A DNA stretch of 64,000 nt, from contig CM043865.1 in the NCBI GenBank assembly GCA_023846275.1, positions 32,936,412 to 33,000,411 on the forward strand, in the 5' to 3' direction. The notes under the pieces are model-generated. The model was not told the DNA's origin, ran no database searches, and saw only the letters and a program-made list of their open reading frames with translations. This document shows positions 25,532 to 39,600 of the stretch, piece after piece. The stretch is from Vanilla planifolia. Taxonomy: Eukaryota; Streptophyta; Magnoliopsida; Asparagales; Orchidaceae. The position numbers were made by a program, and so were the translations under genes. Position 1 is the stretch's first letter, and each line of letters begins with the position of its first letter.

Positions 25532-27200
25532 TGTGATGACCCTTTTTATCACACCACAATTAAAACCTAATTACTAGATCTTAATCCATTAAAATTTTTT
25601 TTCTTTGTTCTCATTTTCAAATGGAATAAATATCTTGTATATTTTGACTATTTTCTTGCATACATAACAATTTAATAATATATCAATATATAATAGTCCA
25701 ATGTGATTATATATTACAAAAATACATCACCAACGCACATATAGCAATTTTAACCATATCTATATAGATCCACAACTATCCATTATACTTTTTACATCCA
25801 AATACATTTAGATTACATATACATGATACAAATCATACAAATTATAATTTTATTTTGGTTACAAAGCTTTTATAAAAACAAATTTTCTATAACAAGCTAT
25901 TGTTTATGTGTTAATCTTTTGATGTTGATACACATAAAAAGTTTGTGCCAAGAAATAGGCTGAATCATCCATCATAGGCTCGATAGAATATATCTAATAA
26001 TAAATATATTCAAAAGAGTCTAAAATATATTTATCAATATTGAATAAATAAATAAGTCTCAATAAAGCTTTTATCATAACATAAAATAATAAACAAGATA
26101 AACACATATTATAATAAAAAAAGAAGTAAACATATGCATTAAATATTTTGATTTTTTTATTTCTTTTTTAATGCAATCTATTTATTAATGTTTATTTCTA
26201 TTGAACTAAGTAAATTTTATGATTGTCATATTACAACTCTTAGGCATTCTTAGGATAGTCTACTTATAAATACTTTTTTATTTACTTAGTTATAATGAAA
26301 ATCTTATTTATTAATTATTTAGTTTATATTTTTATACAAAAGATTCTTAATCTTATAATATTTCTAATAATCATTTTTTATAATAAATCTCAATCATGTG
26401 ATATATTGGTGATAACTACATCACAGTAAAAAATTTTAATCATGTGACTTGTAATCAACATAACAACAAATCTCAAATATGTGATACACTGGTCACTAGT
26501 GATTATCACAATGAAAAAACTTAATCATATGATACATTAGCCACTAGCATCAAATAAACAACACGTCATAATTAAATAATTCACTGGTCACTAAATTAAT
26601 TTCACTTAGTTTAAATGATAATTTTACTATATACACATGTTCCAAAATTACAGAATACATAACTAAATATATGTAATTAAAATAACACGTGATAGTAATC
26701 AATAATACTTTAATAATTTAATATTATAGTAATCATAAGCATATAAATTATTATTAGAGTGCAAACTTTAATGTTTTTCTTATTTCTTATACTTAATTAT
26801 ATTATTAGTTAATTTCCTACTCTTAAGGTTCAACTTGTTGAGAAACAACAACCTTAGCTTAATACCTAGAATTTTATATTTGTGATTGCTGTTTAAGATT
26901 GTACAAACTCATTTTAATATTTTTTTATTACTTATATTTTCTCTTCCTTCCCTCTTTTTCCTAACTTGGATCCAATTGTATATTGAGCAAGTGGAGCTAT
27001 AGCTCAGCACAAATAATGTAAATTCCAAAATCGACAGCTTAAGCAAAAGAAGAAGCATGAAATTGAGTCTCACTTATATAAAACAAGCTTCATTATTCTT
27101 TATTCATAATTATTTTGCATGAGATGAATCCTAGAGCTTGCAACATCAGGCATAGGAAAGGGGAGGCTTTCTCAAAATGTAAAATTAGATATTTAGTTAA
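25532..27200 (-). repeat. Putative 5' LTR of the first gypsy remnant; right end uncertain
   Basis: On the plus strand it begins TGTGATGACCC, the inverted form of a gypsy LTR end, directly after the primer-binding site. Inside are two ~83-bp tandem copies (26385-26467 and 26468-26550) sharing AAATCTCAA, ATGTGATA, ATCACA and TTAATCAT words. The far end could not be found; 27200 is an estimate based on the gag remnant of the next element. Confidence 0.4.
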
Positions 27201-27699
27201 TAAGTAAGAATAATACATTATTTTTTTTCATTTTAAAATTAAATAATTAATAATTATTCCAAATAGACTATACTTAAGAAGTAATAAGTATTAATAAACT
27301 TATCTTGACAAGCTCTATCTAATTCTAATTCATTTTTATATTTTATAATATTTTAATTTTTGGTTATTTAATATATTTTATGAGATAATTTGATTCATAT
27401 TTAGCTTAGAGATTTAAAGACGTAACATAAATGCTCTTATGAATTATGATCTATACTCATCCCTATGTCATTTGTCATGTTTTACTATAACTGTGATGTT
27501 CTTAAGATGTAAATCAATTAAAACCAATCTTGTTGAAGCTACCACTACTAAAACTACCAAAATAATTGCTTTTCTAGCTTTAAACTTATGACATTCAAAA
27601 TATATTTTTCTAGCTTCCCTCTTATTTACATAGCTTTCTATTTCATTCTTATAGTCTTGTATATTTTATTAGTTCTATAATTTGGATTATTTATTATCA

Positions 27700-28154
27700 T
27701 TAAGGTTGCTCTAATCTCATCTCGCAACCCCTTGTGAAATATGCAATAACTTTATTCGTTTGGGATTGTTAGATTTGTTACCTGTTAAGCTAAATAACTA
27801 AATTTGCATTCATATACTATCGCAGTCATTCTATCATGTATTAAGTAATTTAATCCATCTCTTATTTTTACTCATAATAATAATAGAATAAATAATCTTT
27901 CAAACTCTTTGTTAAATTCTTCCCATGATATCTCCCTAATAGATTTTCTTAGGAATTGAATCCTTTGTTTGGAGCTTTACCATAACCTTGTTGCATCATT
28001 TAATGTCATAACTACTAAGACTACTTTCTTCCATATTTTCTATGTTACCTTACTTAGCTCTTTTCATTGCATCAATTGTATGCAAATGCTTATGTTGCAT
28101 TAGTTTCTTCACTCAAATATCCCTTATAACCTTAAACCAAAGCATTGATGCCAT
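27700..28154 (-). mobile_element. Second Ty3/gypsy remnant: gag fragment and primer-binding site
   Basis: On the minus strand, 28010-27884 encodes a broken gag segment with ISWEEFNKEFERLFI, and 27744-27700 encodes IFHKGLRDEIRATL, the conserved 'GLRPEIR' box of gypsy gag. A degenerate tRNA-Met primer-binding site TGGCATCAATGC is at 28153-28142, to the right of gag as expected. No pol domain was found next to it. The flanking LTR to the right was not delimited. Confidence 0.65.
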
Positions 28155-30555
28155 CCTATCAGAGCCCACCTAACTAGTCCACAATAACTTATAATAATAA
28201 GATATTAAAATAAATAAATATATAAGAACAAGCTCATTTTTTAAGTAAGAACTTGGTAGTGAGACAAACCTATATTCAAATGAATACTATATCATTCTTT
28301 TACTAAATAAAAATAAAACTACTAATAAGTAAAGGTTTAAATAAGACACTCTTAATTAAAAACCTACATCAAAATAATCCATAATACAAAGTTCTAAATA
28401 GATATATATATGCTATCATTATGTACATCATAACTATCCACAAAACCTCATAAAACATCTCATACAATACTCTATTTAATAACTTCTCTAGTGAGTAGGA
28501 TTCTTATCCATAATATTACAACCCCCATCTTAGTGTGTGGTTTATACATGAACTATATTATAAATATTAATGAGATTATATGAAACTCAATAGATAAATC
28601 AATAAGATAATAAAAAAATAATAACATAATCATTAATATCTATGATAAATCAAATCTAAAAATACATGAAATATCTAATTCTTAATTAATACTATAGATT
28701 TTAATATTTTATGCCTTTAGGGCTTAGGTTTCTTTTTTAATATTATCCTATTAATCACATTATCCAAATCTAAATGACCTTAGCTTATAGACTTAAATAA
28801 CTCATCATCCATCCATATAAAGGTAACAAATGTCTTGATTACCATGCATAAAGTATTATTGTCACTATCCAAATCATCCATATAGGTAGAAGGACCAAAA
28901 CAAATACCTAAATTATCTTATATAAAATACTAGTGACACTACAAAGAGGTCATGGTACCAATATCCAATACTTATCTTAGACATCTACCCGAAATAATAG
29001 TGGCACTATATATATATCCATATGAAATAGAAATAATTTCTTAAAGAGGCCAAATTTTATTATTTTTGTTCCATTCCATCAAGTCTATGCTAATTTCAAA
29101 TATCATGTAATAAACCAAATAAAATATGTATTCTTTCTTTCCAATACAAACTAATTTTTATTATGATTTCATGTATGTACCATAATTATCATAAAAAGTA
29201 AATTTAATATCCATAAAAATATGAAAGGCATGTGTTAATAAATAACTCTCATTTGGTAATTCTATGCCCCTTCTTGCATAATTTTAAAAAGAAGGTTAAA
29301 AAAGAGAGAGGGCTACCTCAGGGTTTGTATGACCAATAATTATTGGCCACCAGTTACCACAACTCATTGCACTAACACTGCATTCATGCTACTTATACAC
29401 AAGTTTACGCATGCTTCTAGAGCTATGTGCGACATCCGTATGAAAGTCTCAAGTAGTGTGTAATCTACGTGTGCATCTTCAGCCATGGGCAACATTTGTG
29501 TGCATGTCTTGAGTCATGTATAGAGTCTAAAAGTACACTTTTACTGCTACATGTGCATGCTCATCCTCTAAACCAAGTCGTCTGCAACATCGCATCCACA
29601 TATGATCCAAGCAAACCATAGTCATCGTCATTGAATTTTTTATCTACAAAATGATGAACAATTTTATGTCACATACCTTAGTTTTGAACTGATTCTAGCA
29701 CAAAATTGATCCAACTTAACTTGATTCCTGAATTAGCATGTGTTCTCTACGTGTGTGTCTTGGCCCTTACATCGCTCTAGTGTCAAACTACGATGCTGGA
29801 ACTAGATAAGATCCTAATTATACAATGTTAATTTGCATTAAAGAAGATGGATAACATAGTGATATAGAGGAGATCATTGAAGTAAGCACAACTATTCTTG
29901 ATAATGAAGAAGATAATAAACATAGTAATATCATGAAATGTTTATTTGTATTTCAAGATGTGGATGAGCTTGAGATTGAAATAAAAGATATTGCTGAGAA
30001 TGGTACAAACCTTACTAATAGAGAAAAAGATGAAGAAAAATCACAAATGGATTAAGATGGTTATTTATGTCTTAATGTGAGATAAAAGATTGGAGACCTA
30101 AAGGCATATTTAGTACTTTTATGACTTATTAAGATAAAAGAATGAGATTACTTATTAGTAATGGTAATGTAATAAATATAATCTCCATACAAATTGTCTT
30201 ACTAAATTGTTGAATTTTTTTTCTTTAGTAGTTATGATAGATAGTAGTTAGTTATGAAGTTTAAATTCGAAGTGAGATAATGATTAAGCAAGTCTATCTG
30301 ATCTTTGCATATCTTATCTTTAAAAAATTAAGGATTAGATGAATCTATCTTATCCTTTCATGTGAAGTCTTTAAATGACTTGAAATAAATATAATTATGA
30401 ACTTTTAATGAATTTGAAATAAAATTTTGAAAAACTTTGAAGCTTAGAAGAGCCCACTCTATACTTAAAAGACCACAACCTTAAAAAAAAATAAATTTTT
30501 TTCTAATTTTTCTCTTCTTCCTTTATCTCAACCCTTTTTGCCTTCACTTCACCGT

Positions 30556-30725
30556 CTAGAAGAGTCTAAACTCTCAATTGAAAGATTTTATTATCTTCTC
30601 ATTACTCTTTTCTTATCCCTCTCCATCTTCATCTCATGGCCCAAAGGAATCTAAATCTTTAGTTGAAGGATTTCATAACCTTCTCATTCCCTTTACCATA
30701 ATTATCTTCAATTTTGTCCCCAAGA
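30556..30725. repeat. ~85-bp imperfect tandem duplication
   Basis: Two units offset by 85 bp share TCTAAA, TTGAA(A/G)GATTT and CTTCTCATT at matching positions (30565/30650, 30577/30662, 30595/30680). Confidence 0.6.
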
Positions 30726-33484
30726 AATTGCAATGTATGAGAAATGATTTGTATGGTATGATCAATTCAAATGCCATATGATCACACTTTTGGACTCTAC
30801 AATAACCTTCCTCCTTGAATTGACCTAACTAAGCATACTATAGGTTGTCCTCATCATACAATATGTTTACTAACCTATTAAAACAACTTACTAGTCATTG
30901 TACCTTAAATTATGTTCGATTGTTTGATACAATACCCTCCAAAATGGAATGAACTTGTTGTAATTCACTTGATTTTAGTTCAAATCAATTCAAACTCCTT
31001 TCAAAGCCTTAAATTATACTCCTCACATATACAAAAGTTAAAACTCCCTATAGATTCCAAAAAAAACTCTTTAAATAAATAAGAAAAGTCCAAATTATTT
31101 AGACTCTTCCTAGCCATTATACTCTTTCTTTATTTCCTACTTAAAGAACTCTTCTACTTTGATTTAATTTCTAACAGTAGCAATTGAAACCTTTCTTATT
31201 TCCTTTTCCTATTCTTAAGCTTCTCATTATAAAAAGTAGCAAATTCTCTTTTTCATGTCTTTTCCCTTTAGTTGAGAGCTTCTTTCTCTCTCTTTCATCT
31301 ACAGTTTCTTAACTAAACTAACCTCTCTCTCCTTCTTTACAATTATTCTCCCTTAACCAATCAAAATGCCTCTTAGTTGTACAAGTTGGTAAAGAATTGA
31401 TTGGAACATTACCTTTATGGACCAAAAAATTTACAAAATTATATTTGTGTCATTTTTTTTAATATGTATTACTAATTATCAGACTTTCATAATTTTTATG
31501 CTAAAATTATTTTTTTTATTTTGTTTAAGAATATATGTTCCCTACATAAAATTAATATAATAATGTTTTTAATAGTTTTGAGAATATTTTGTTTGAGAAT
31601 ATGATATGTTCCCTAATTAATAAACATAATAGTTTTGAAAATTAATGTTATTTTATTGAAATGCTTATAATTATAACCATATTAGATTAATATCAAGATT
31701 TAGAATATGCTATACTTAGCAAAATTTTGAGTTATTACAAAAGTAATCCAAAACATTTAGCATAATTTTATTTTTTAATACAAAAAATTAAGGGCTTGAT
31801 TGCAATTTTGTGAGGTTTGATAACGACATGGTATCTTAATACAAAAAAAATCCAAATTCTTTTTTATTCTTTGATGAAGTGGAATGAATTTATGAATTTT
31901 AGAATGCATTTGTTATGACCATAAATATAAAATAAAATATTTGACGTGTTACTCAAATGTGTTGTATTTTTGGTCTTTGTACTCTTTGTTTGATAATAAT
32001 AAAATTATTATATTAATTTTATTAATATATTTTAAAAGTATTTTTAGATTATGTATCTTAAGGACAAATATGTTAATCATGTAGAGAGTTTGTAATTCAT
32101 AAATAGCTCTTGGAGAAACACAAGCTTGAGGAGTAGAGAAGTTTTTTTTTAGTTATTTTTATTAGTAATAGAATATTAAAAACTACAATAATTTTTTAAA
32201 CACTAAGATTTGGAGAGAATTGAGTAAGAGTGCTCAAATGTTTTTTAAAATCATCTTTTCATTTATATTTATTTTATTTTAAGAAATGCATCTCATTTAG
32301 ATTATTTTTATATATATTTTGTCTTATAATATTACATGCATTATAAGTTGTATTAGTTATTATTACATAATCAAAGTATAGTGAAATTAATTGAATTAAG
32401 AGAGGTATGTATTAGTAATACTAATCATACTTATATAATAACACTATCAAAAAATACAACTAATTATCTTATTGAATTAAGTAGAGTGTTAGTTAAGGGT
32501 GATCATGAGCTATATGTGTGAGCTATATTATTCATATATATATACAATAATATTATTATGCAAGTATGTTGATTATTTACCTAAGAGGTGATTATTGAGA
32601 TTTAAAGTTATTGAGCATCATATAATATGATATTACCTTCTATACTTGCATGATCTATTTTTTAAAGGATCAAATATGATATCAGTCCAAACGTTATACA
32701 AGTGTGATATAACTATTGTATAAGTACAATCAAGTTATTAGTATATTAGTTAAGAACTTAGGCTATGAGTAGTTGAAACTCATCTTATCAGTATGATAAA
32801 ATTTTTGTACTAAAATGATACTAATTTACTTATGAGATAGTTTAGAATTAATTCATTAAGTCAATAAATTTGCATCATACTAGTATGATTCACTTATCAT
32901 ATGAATATGATATATTATGATTAATGAAGTGGTTTTATTGAAACCTTATCGTAGTGCATGATCATATATTTTGTAGTAAATTTTTTAAAGCTTAGAAATT
33001 GAACAAAAGAGTTTTTGATTCATTGAGTATAATATCCTCATCACATCAATATAATTTATTATATATTTATAAATAAACTAATTAGATATATCCATTAGGT
33101 TAGATGATGTTCTTAGTATTGTATTATACCTTTATGATCCTTTAGATTAGATAAAATTATCTATTAGATCAAAGACTGATTATTTCAACAATATATCTTT
33201 TTAAAGTTATAACAGTAGAAGTTGAAGCATGAGAATGGTGAGAAACTATGAAAAAAATGAAAAAAAGAGTTTTTTGCCACAAGGAGATTAAATTTCCTAT
33301 GAAGTTGTCTATCAATATTTTTTTACTCCATAAAGTTATGAATTTATAGAGTTTTGTATTACTTAATTTTTTTATTCTTACCCATTTATATAGAGATTTG
33401 GATATAATTTTTTATTATAAAATATATAATATTTTAATTTTCGCACAAAATATGTGGTTATTTTACAAATTATATAGATTCTAG

Positions 33485-33850
33485 GTTGCAATGGACCAGT
33501 TCGCCTATGTACGAGTTGCTACATGCATGTGGATGCTCACATTAGGGTTCTATTCACATACGTGGGTATTGTTCCTATCGTAGACAGGCCATTCGTGTGC
33601 GTGTTAACCGTGTAAACTTGGTAGGTTCACCTACCATGTTTGTAGATCACATGCGTAGGTGATTAATGTGCTTGCACGTATAGCACATGAGCACAGTCAT
33701 GCCCTCCAACATGCATGGTCGTCGGGTGCACCACACCTTCCTTATTGCACTTGCACCTTTTGTGTGCAATGCTTGATCAGTGTGCCTACAATGAGCCACT
33801 ATGCACGACCATGCATGTAGCTCTTGTTACATGGTGCTATTATAACAACT
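33485..33850. repeat. GC-richer island with GTGCATG-type words
   Basis: A ~370-bp block much richer in G and C than its flanks, dense in TGCATG, CACATG and GTGCG words. A similar but shorter block is at 29400-29600. Such blocks are common inside plant LTRs, so both may be parts of decayed LTRs; they were not aligned to each other. Confidence 0.35.
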
Positions 33851-36800
33851 TTTGTCACCTCTGTTGATTTTTTTTATAATTTTTAGATTTAATAAACATA
33901 GAATTGAGCTTTTGATTATTGAGTTTTAGATAGTTTGATTATTTTTTTAGAAATTGATATAGTTGTTAAAAAATAGCTTAATGTTATTTAAGAGGATTTT
34001 AAGGGTTATATAAAGATATCTAGACATAAAAGAATAAGTTAAGCTTAACTTGTTTATTATCATGAAAGAGCTACTCATTAGAATTATCTTATACTTATAG
34101 AATTATTTAAAGAAAGACAAAGCTATAGGTTGTACATAATTCCTCATGACTTTATACATCGTTTAACTCTTCTCTCTTTAAGTGAAGTTACAAGATTTCG
34201 TACTTATTTCTTTAAGAAATATTGCACATATTGTTCAATTGTTTAAGATCGTTATAATATGTCTTTTATTTAAATTGTGCTTAGGTTATAGGATTATTAT
34301 ATTTGAGTTTTGTAATTGGTATCTTTGTCCTATTATTAAAACTTTATATCTATTCTTCTTATCAATCTTTTAATCATATTGTAGGTTTTTATTAATCCAA
34401 TGTTCTAGATTTTTGTTAAGTTGGTGTTTAAGCTTTTATTAAGCTAGTATTTGTAAGAAAGCTTAGTATATTGCTTAGAATTTTGGTCAAGGATAATTTG
34501 AATAAAATTTTGGTCAAACCACTTAAAATCTTTTGTATTTTTACTAGTACTTTCACATAAAAAGTTTAGTAAATCCTAACAATAAGACAGTTTAATTAGA
34601 GTTTTATAATAGCTTATGTAATTAAAAAAAAGAAAAATATTCCATTATTACTTATTACTTTAATTTGAGTTGACTTAAATTTATAATGTACACAATTTAT
34701 ACTCCTCTTCTAGATATCATATTTCTTATATTTTCAACAACGTCAAGTGCTAAACCATTGATTTTTGGTGACTTCAATGACTTATAACTATTATATCAAC
34801 AAGATTAAACTCTTCTGAAAAATTTCTTAGGATTATGGTTCAAATAAATTATTCATTCAAAATTTTGTACTTTTTCATCACTAATTTATGACTCAAAATT
34901 TTCTTCATTCAAAATTGTCCGATTGTTTAAGATTTCATCACTAATTTAGCTTAAAAAAAAATTAAAAAATATTTTTTTTATCAACTTACTTGGCAAAATA
35001 ATATCTAATTGAAACGAAATTTATTACATAAAAATTCAAAAAAGTTCTGTCCACAACTTTCATGCATGAACTTTTTATGACTTTAGTCCCTATGTCGTGA
35101 TACATCCAATAATAAAACAAACTTCTCAAATCAAATGAAGTTCTAGGCTAGGTCCATTGTTTGTGAAATTTTTCTTCCATGAAATGTTAGATGTGTAAAT
35201 TTTAAGTGTCATTAGTTGAATCATAATTCTTCAATTATCTTATCTAAAGTTTCTAAAAATTTGCATATTTTTATTGTAATTTAACCCTACAAGTTTTTCA
35301 TTGAAATTTATCCTTATTTGATTTTACAATAAATATAATTTCACCTGTGATTCTATTACTTACATCACTTTGTATAAATATGCTATAAACATCCCTCTTC
35401 CACACAACATGTAAATCTATACAAATAATCACAAGAACCTAACTTTTTTACTGTCTATTACAAGGACATATTGTACTTTATGCTTAGTCATTCATCTTCA
35501 TGTTAAACCTTTGTCTTTTATGTCATGGTCTATTTCTTTAGATACTTCACAAATTTTACATCAAAAAAGTATTTGAAACCATAGGTTTTATTGTTCTTAA
35601 AAAACATGGGAGAAAGAAAGTTTGTTTTCTATAGATCATCGTCATGTTAAGTGGAATCATTATTATTAGTTGTAGATTACTAGATTTCAATACTTTGCTT
35701 ATCATTGACTACCACTCATCATAGTTAGAAACAGTCCAAAGCTAATGTCACTTATTAGCCTACCATCGTTATTGTTATTGATTTATAGTAAGTTGGGTGT
35801 TGGACTATCGATGATCACCACTGCTATTTTATCGGTAGACTAATCGCTAGTGATTTGATTTGGTAGCAAGTAAACTAATAGATCTTTGTTTATTGCTTAA
35901 ATTCCAACACAAATAAATAACTTTTTGAAAATTAAATTTTTTAGTAGAATAAATCAAATAATACATTTTGATTTTTATAATAATTAAATTGAAGTACACA
36001 ACATAACATAAAATTATAATTTAACAAAACTTAAAATTCATATGATTTTTATCTTATGTGTCCTACAGATCCCTATTAAAAAAATAATGATTAAATTGTG
36101 GTAGAGTTAGTTAAAAAGTAAACCAAACGAAACAAACGAAAAATGTAATAATATTTTATAATTAGTGTATATTTTATATTAAGGTAATTTTTTATAATAA
36201 TTTTATTTTTAAAATAATCTTTTAGTTATATTTTATAAAACATTGTTTTATTGTGCAATGAAACAAACAACAACAAAAAAAAAATCTAGTTGTTGCCTTG
36301 GTTTGATCTTTGAAAAAAGTTCAACTTTTTTTTGTTTTTTTAGATCTATTCAATTTAATTTTCTTCTATATCCAAAAAAAAAACAAGAGGTCAATTTGTT
36401 CAATTCGTTAGTCTAAGTGATTGGACAAAACTCTCTTGGAATTTTTCTCGTACTCAAAAACAATTCTTCATAATTAGCATGTTAATACAAAAACATAATT
36501 TTTTCACTCAATTAATTTTTAAAATAATAAAATAATAATATGAGACACATTTAATACAATTTTAAGATAACATTGATAAAAAAATACAAACAAAAGAAAA
36601 TATCAACCTATGTTCCATAAAATAGGCAAATTCCACTTATATCAATTTTAGTCTTAAATAAGTCAAATAATATTCAAAAGAAGTTAATAATAGTTTTGAG
36701 TAGAATCAATTTTAGGCTTATGATATTTCAAATTTCAAATAAACTTAAAAGAACATGCATTATTTGGTGTTTATTCACATATGATTATTTTATCATATGA

Positions 36801-37764
36801 TTTATCAATTAATTATTAGGACAATACTCTTATCAATTAATTATGATATCTTAGTTCATACAAAAACTATCTATCCAAGTATATATAGTTTAGCCAAGTA
36901 GGGTAAATCTTTAGCTAGATCATAGCCTTTCTCTTATATGGAATATGAATCATCATCTTGTGATTGCTCGTACTTTTATAGGTGATATGACCTTATTTGA
37001 TAAGGAGAGTGATGCATCTTACCCAACTTGGATTCAAAAAAACTCAATAAGATTTATCTAAATACTAATTTACCAAGTAAAAATAGAGTTAGTAGAAAAA
37101 TACAAGACATTAACAAAAAATAAGTGACAGTGATGAAGGAAAAATCTCAAATTCAAATATCAATTTAATACAACTAAATGAAAAAATATCACACAATATC
37201 CAACTATCATACAGAATGAAAAGTTATAAATAAAGAATTGATAAAATGTTTAACAATAAATATATGTTTTTCTCACATACAAAAAAAAGTTTCTCTTTTA
37301 ACTCACAAAATATAACAAAATCTCACATTCATGATCCTAAGATATCATCTAGGGATCCTTAATTTTTTGAGTGTTTATATCTTTGTTTGTAATGTAAATA
37401 TAGAATGAGTATAGCATACTTAGTTGACAAATTATTGGCTACAAGCATTAAAACAATAAAAGGTGTTGTAATATAGATGTAAATTAAATAGAATAATAGG
37501 CAATGCAATGAAATTTGTAAATATGAACACAATATCAATATATCTATGCTCATATGTATCTAGCTCAGTTATACACATAGTCATTACATAATAATATTAT
37601 TATATTTTGCTTGTATTATATAACTTTTTTTGTTTTTTTTTTTCATATTCAATTTCATTTTGTTTTTCTTTGTTTCGTTCTCATATTTTTATATTTTTTC
37701 TTTTTAAGACTAAATTTTCTTCTATAATCATTTTTCTTCACTCCTAAAGGATCATATATCATAT

Positions 37765-37998
37765 CAGCATCATCATGAAGCCGCACCACCTATTGTTAAC
37801 ATCTTGTGTCAAAAAAAGAAGAGATCTTTGCTATGTTGTAGTCTTATCTCTAAGTTCTTAAGAATAAAGGGCAAAGTTTATCTCATCATTATAAAGCCAT
37901 TGCCCCCTATTGCCAACATCTATATTAACAAAGATAAGACCTCTATTATGTTGTGGCCTATCTTTGAGTACCCATGAGAGCAAAAGTGATTTCTATCT
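37765..37998. repeat. 117-bp imperfect tandem duplication
   Basis: Two adjacent units offset by 117 bp. Both hold GAAGCC/AAAGCC, CCTATTG(T/C)(T/C)AACATC, an AAGA(G/T)A block, TATGTTGT(A/G)G and an AGTNC(T/C)(T/C)A block (37791 aligns with 37908). Confidence 0.7.
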
Positions 37999-38154
37999 CA
38001 TCTATTAGGTCACTACAATATAACATTATAAAAGAAATGTTCTATTTCAACCTTTTTTTCTTTCTTGTGATCTATCAAGTTATCAAGCAATAATAGTATT
38101 TTTTTCTCTTTATTTTCTTTCTTATCATATGTTTTGATTTGTAAACTTATAAGT

Positions 38155-38199
38155 AAACACATACACACACACACACATACACACACACATATACACATA
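38155..38199. repeat. (AC)n microsatellite, interrupted
   Basis: A CA-dinucleotide tract with TACA interruptions. Confidence 0.9.
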
Positions 38200-38529
38200 A
38201 ATCATAATAACATATCATCATGAAATTAGAACATATATAAATGACATTATGTCATTTAAATACTTGTATCATCATGCATTCTTCTACAATAATATTTAAG
38301 AGATTTAGCAACTCATTTATATAACAATTATTTAGTTTATATATCTAATTACTTTGAGAGATTTCTTCCATGGGCTTTGCCTTCTTACATTTTATGAACA
38401 CTTTATTCTACATTTTATTAATAAAAGTCAATTTTTATTTTAAACTTTAAGAAAATTAATGCACCTATTTTTCTTCTTTTTATTCCACCTTATTTCATAA
38501 TATTATTTACTTTTAATATGCAAAACTAT

Positions 38530-39600
38530 TTATAAAAGCTAGCTAAACACTCCCCAAATATCTTGTAAATAATCAATCCATATTTTGGCTTCATATCATA
38601 TAGTTTGATTTCCCATATTATATTTTACAATACCCTTTATCATATTGTATGATCCCAAGTAGATACAAGATGAACATGTGATCTCTGATAAGCTTTCTCA
38701 TGAAATCATTCCACTTGTCTTATTTTTGTGTGGTACTTATATAATTTGTAATAGACACTAGTTAATAAGGGATCAAACTAAAAAATATTTTGGCACATTC
38801 TTTTAGCTGATCATACTTGTTCAATTAGCCTATTGTACTTGTACATCATTTGTCGAACAACTACTACTTCCATTCGTACCAAACCTAAAGCCCTTGGCCA
38901 ACACCTCAATTGTGTAGATCATACTTAACGATTTGGCTGATCATCTTGTATAATCATCAAAACCATAATCTAGCAATGATTACAACTTCACCAAAATCAC
39001 AATAAATCCACTTCAAAAATCCCCAAATAGCAAAGATTAGAATCATGAGGAAAAAGTCGAGTAAGATCATACCTTAACTTGCTATTTCATCATATGAGAT
39101 CCAAAATTCCTTTTCTTCTTTGAGCTTTTTCTCTTCCTTGCTGGTTTTATTGAATCCCAATAAGAATTTGAACCAAATCTCCTCCAACCCTCTCTCTTCC
39201 TCTCTTGAGCTCTCTCCCTTCTTCTTTTGCACATGGCTCCAAGCTTGGCCAAAATGGCTTGAGAGAGATGAAAGTTTATCCTCTTATTAAAAAAGAGGGA
39301 TATTTTAATATTAAATTCTCTTTTTTTTTCTAAACTAAAAATTTATAGAAAACTCAAATGACCTCCAAAAAATATACATTACATACCCATAAATTCTTCA
39401 CGTCAAGACTTTTGCAACAATATTCTCGAATCTTGAATCAAGTTACTACCAACTTGGCATGGTTTTTAAGGTGCTTCTATGATGATAGTTCAAAAGTTTT
39501 AAATCAAAGATACATAAAATCCAACAAATAAAAGTTCATTTAAAAGAAAGTTTGGGGTTAATTAAGTGGGTTATTAAGTGAGGATGTGCTCAAGGTGAGG
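38530..39600 (-). repeat. Possible gypsy-type LTR segment
   Basis: The minus strand at about 39300-39050 reads a purine-rich GAAGAAGGGAGAGAGC/GGAAGAGAGAGGG stretch after GCCATTTTGGCCAAGCTTGGAGCC (39266-39229 region), a make-up seen in the leader part of plant gypsy LTRs. No ends or target duplications were found. Based on overall character only. Confidence 0.25.

Larger units (their letters stand above)
28160..37740. other. Long AT-rich repeat graveyard, no gene recognised
   Basis: Nearly 10 kb without an exon, RNA gene or protein domain that could be identified. It contains a locally GC-richer stretch at 29340-29820, a 66-codon open acidic frame at 29855-30055, an ~85-bp tandem duplication at 30556-30725 and a GC-richer island at 33485-33850. 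Its general make-up resembles the gypsy LTR sequence next to it, so decayed LTRs are the likeliest content. Confidence 0.5.
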
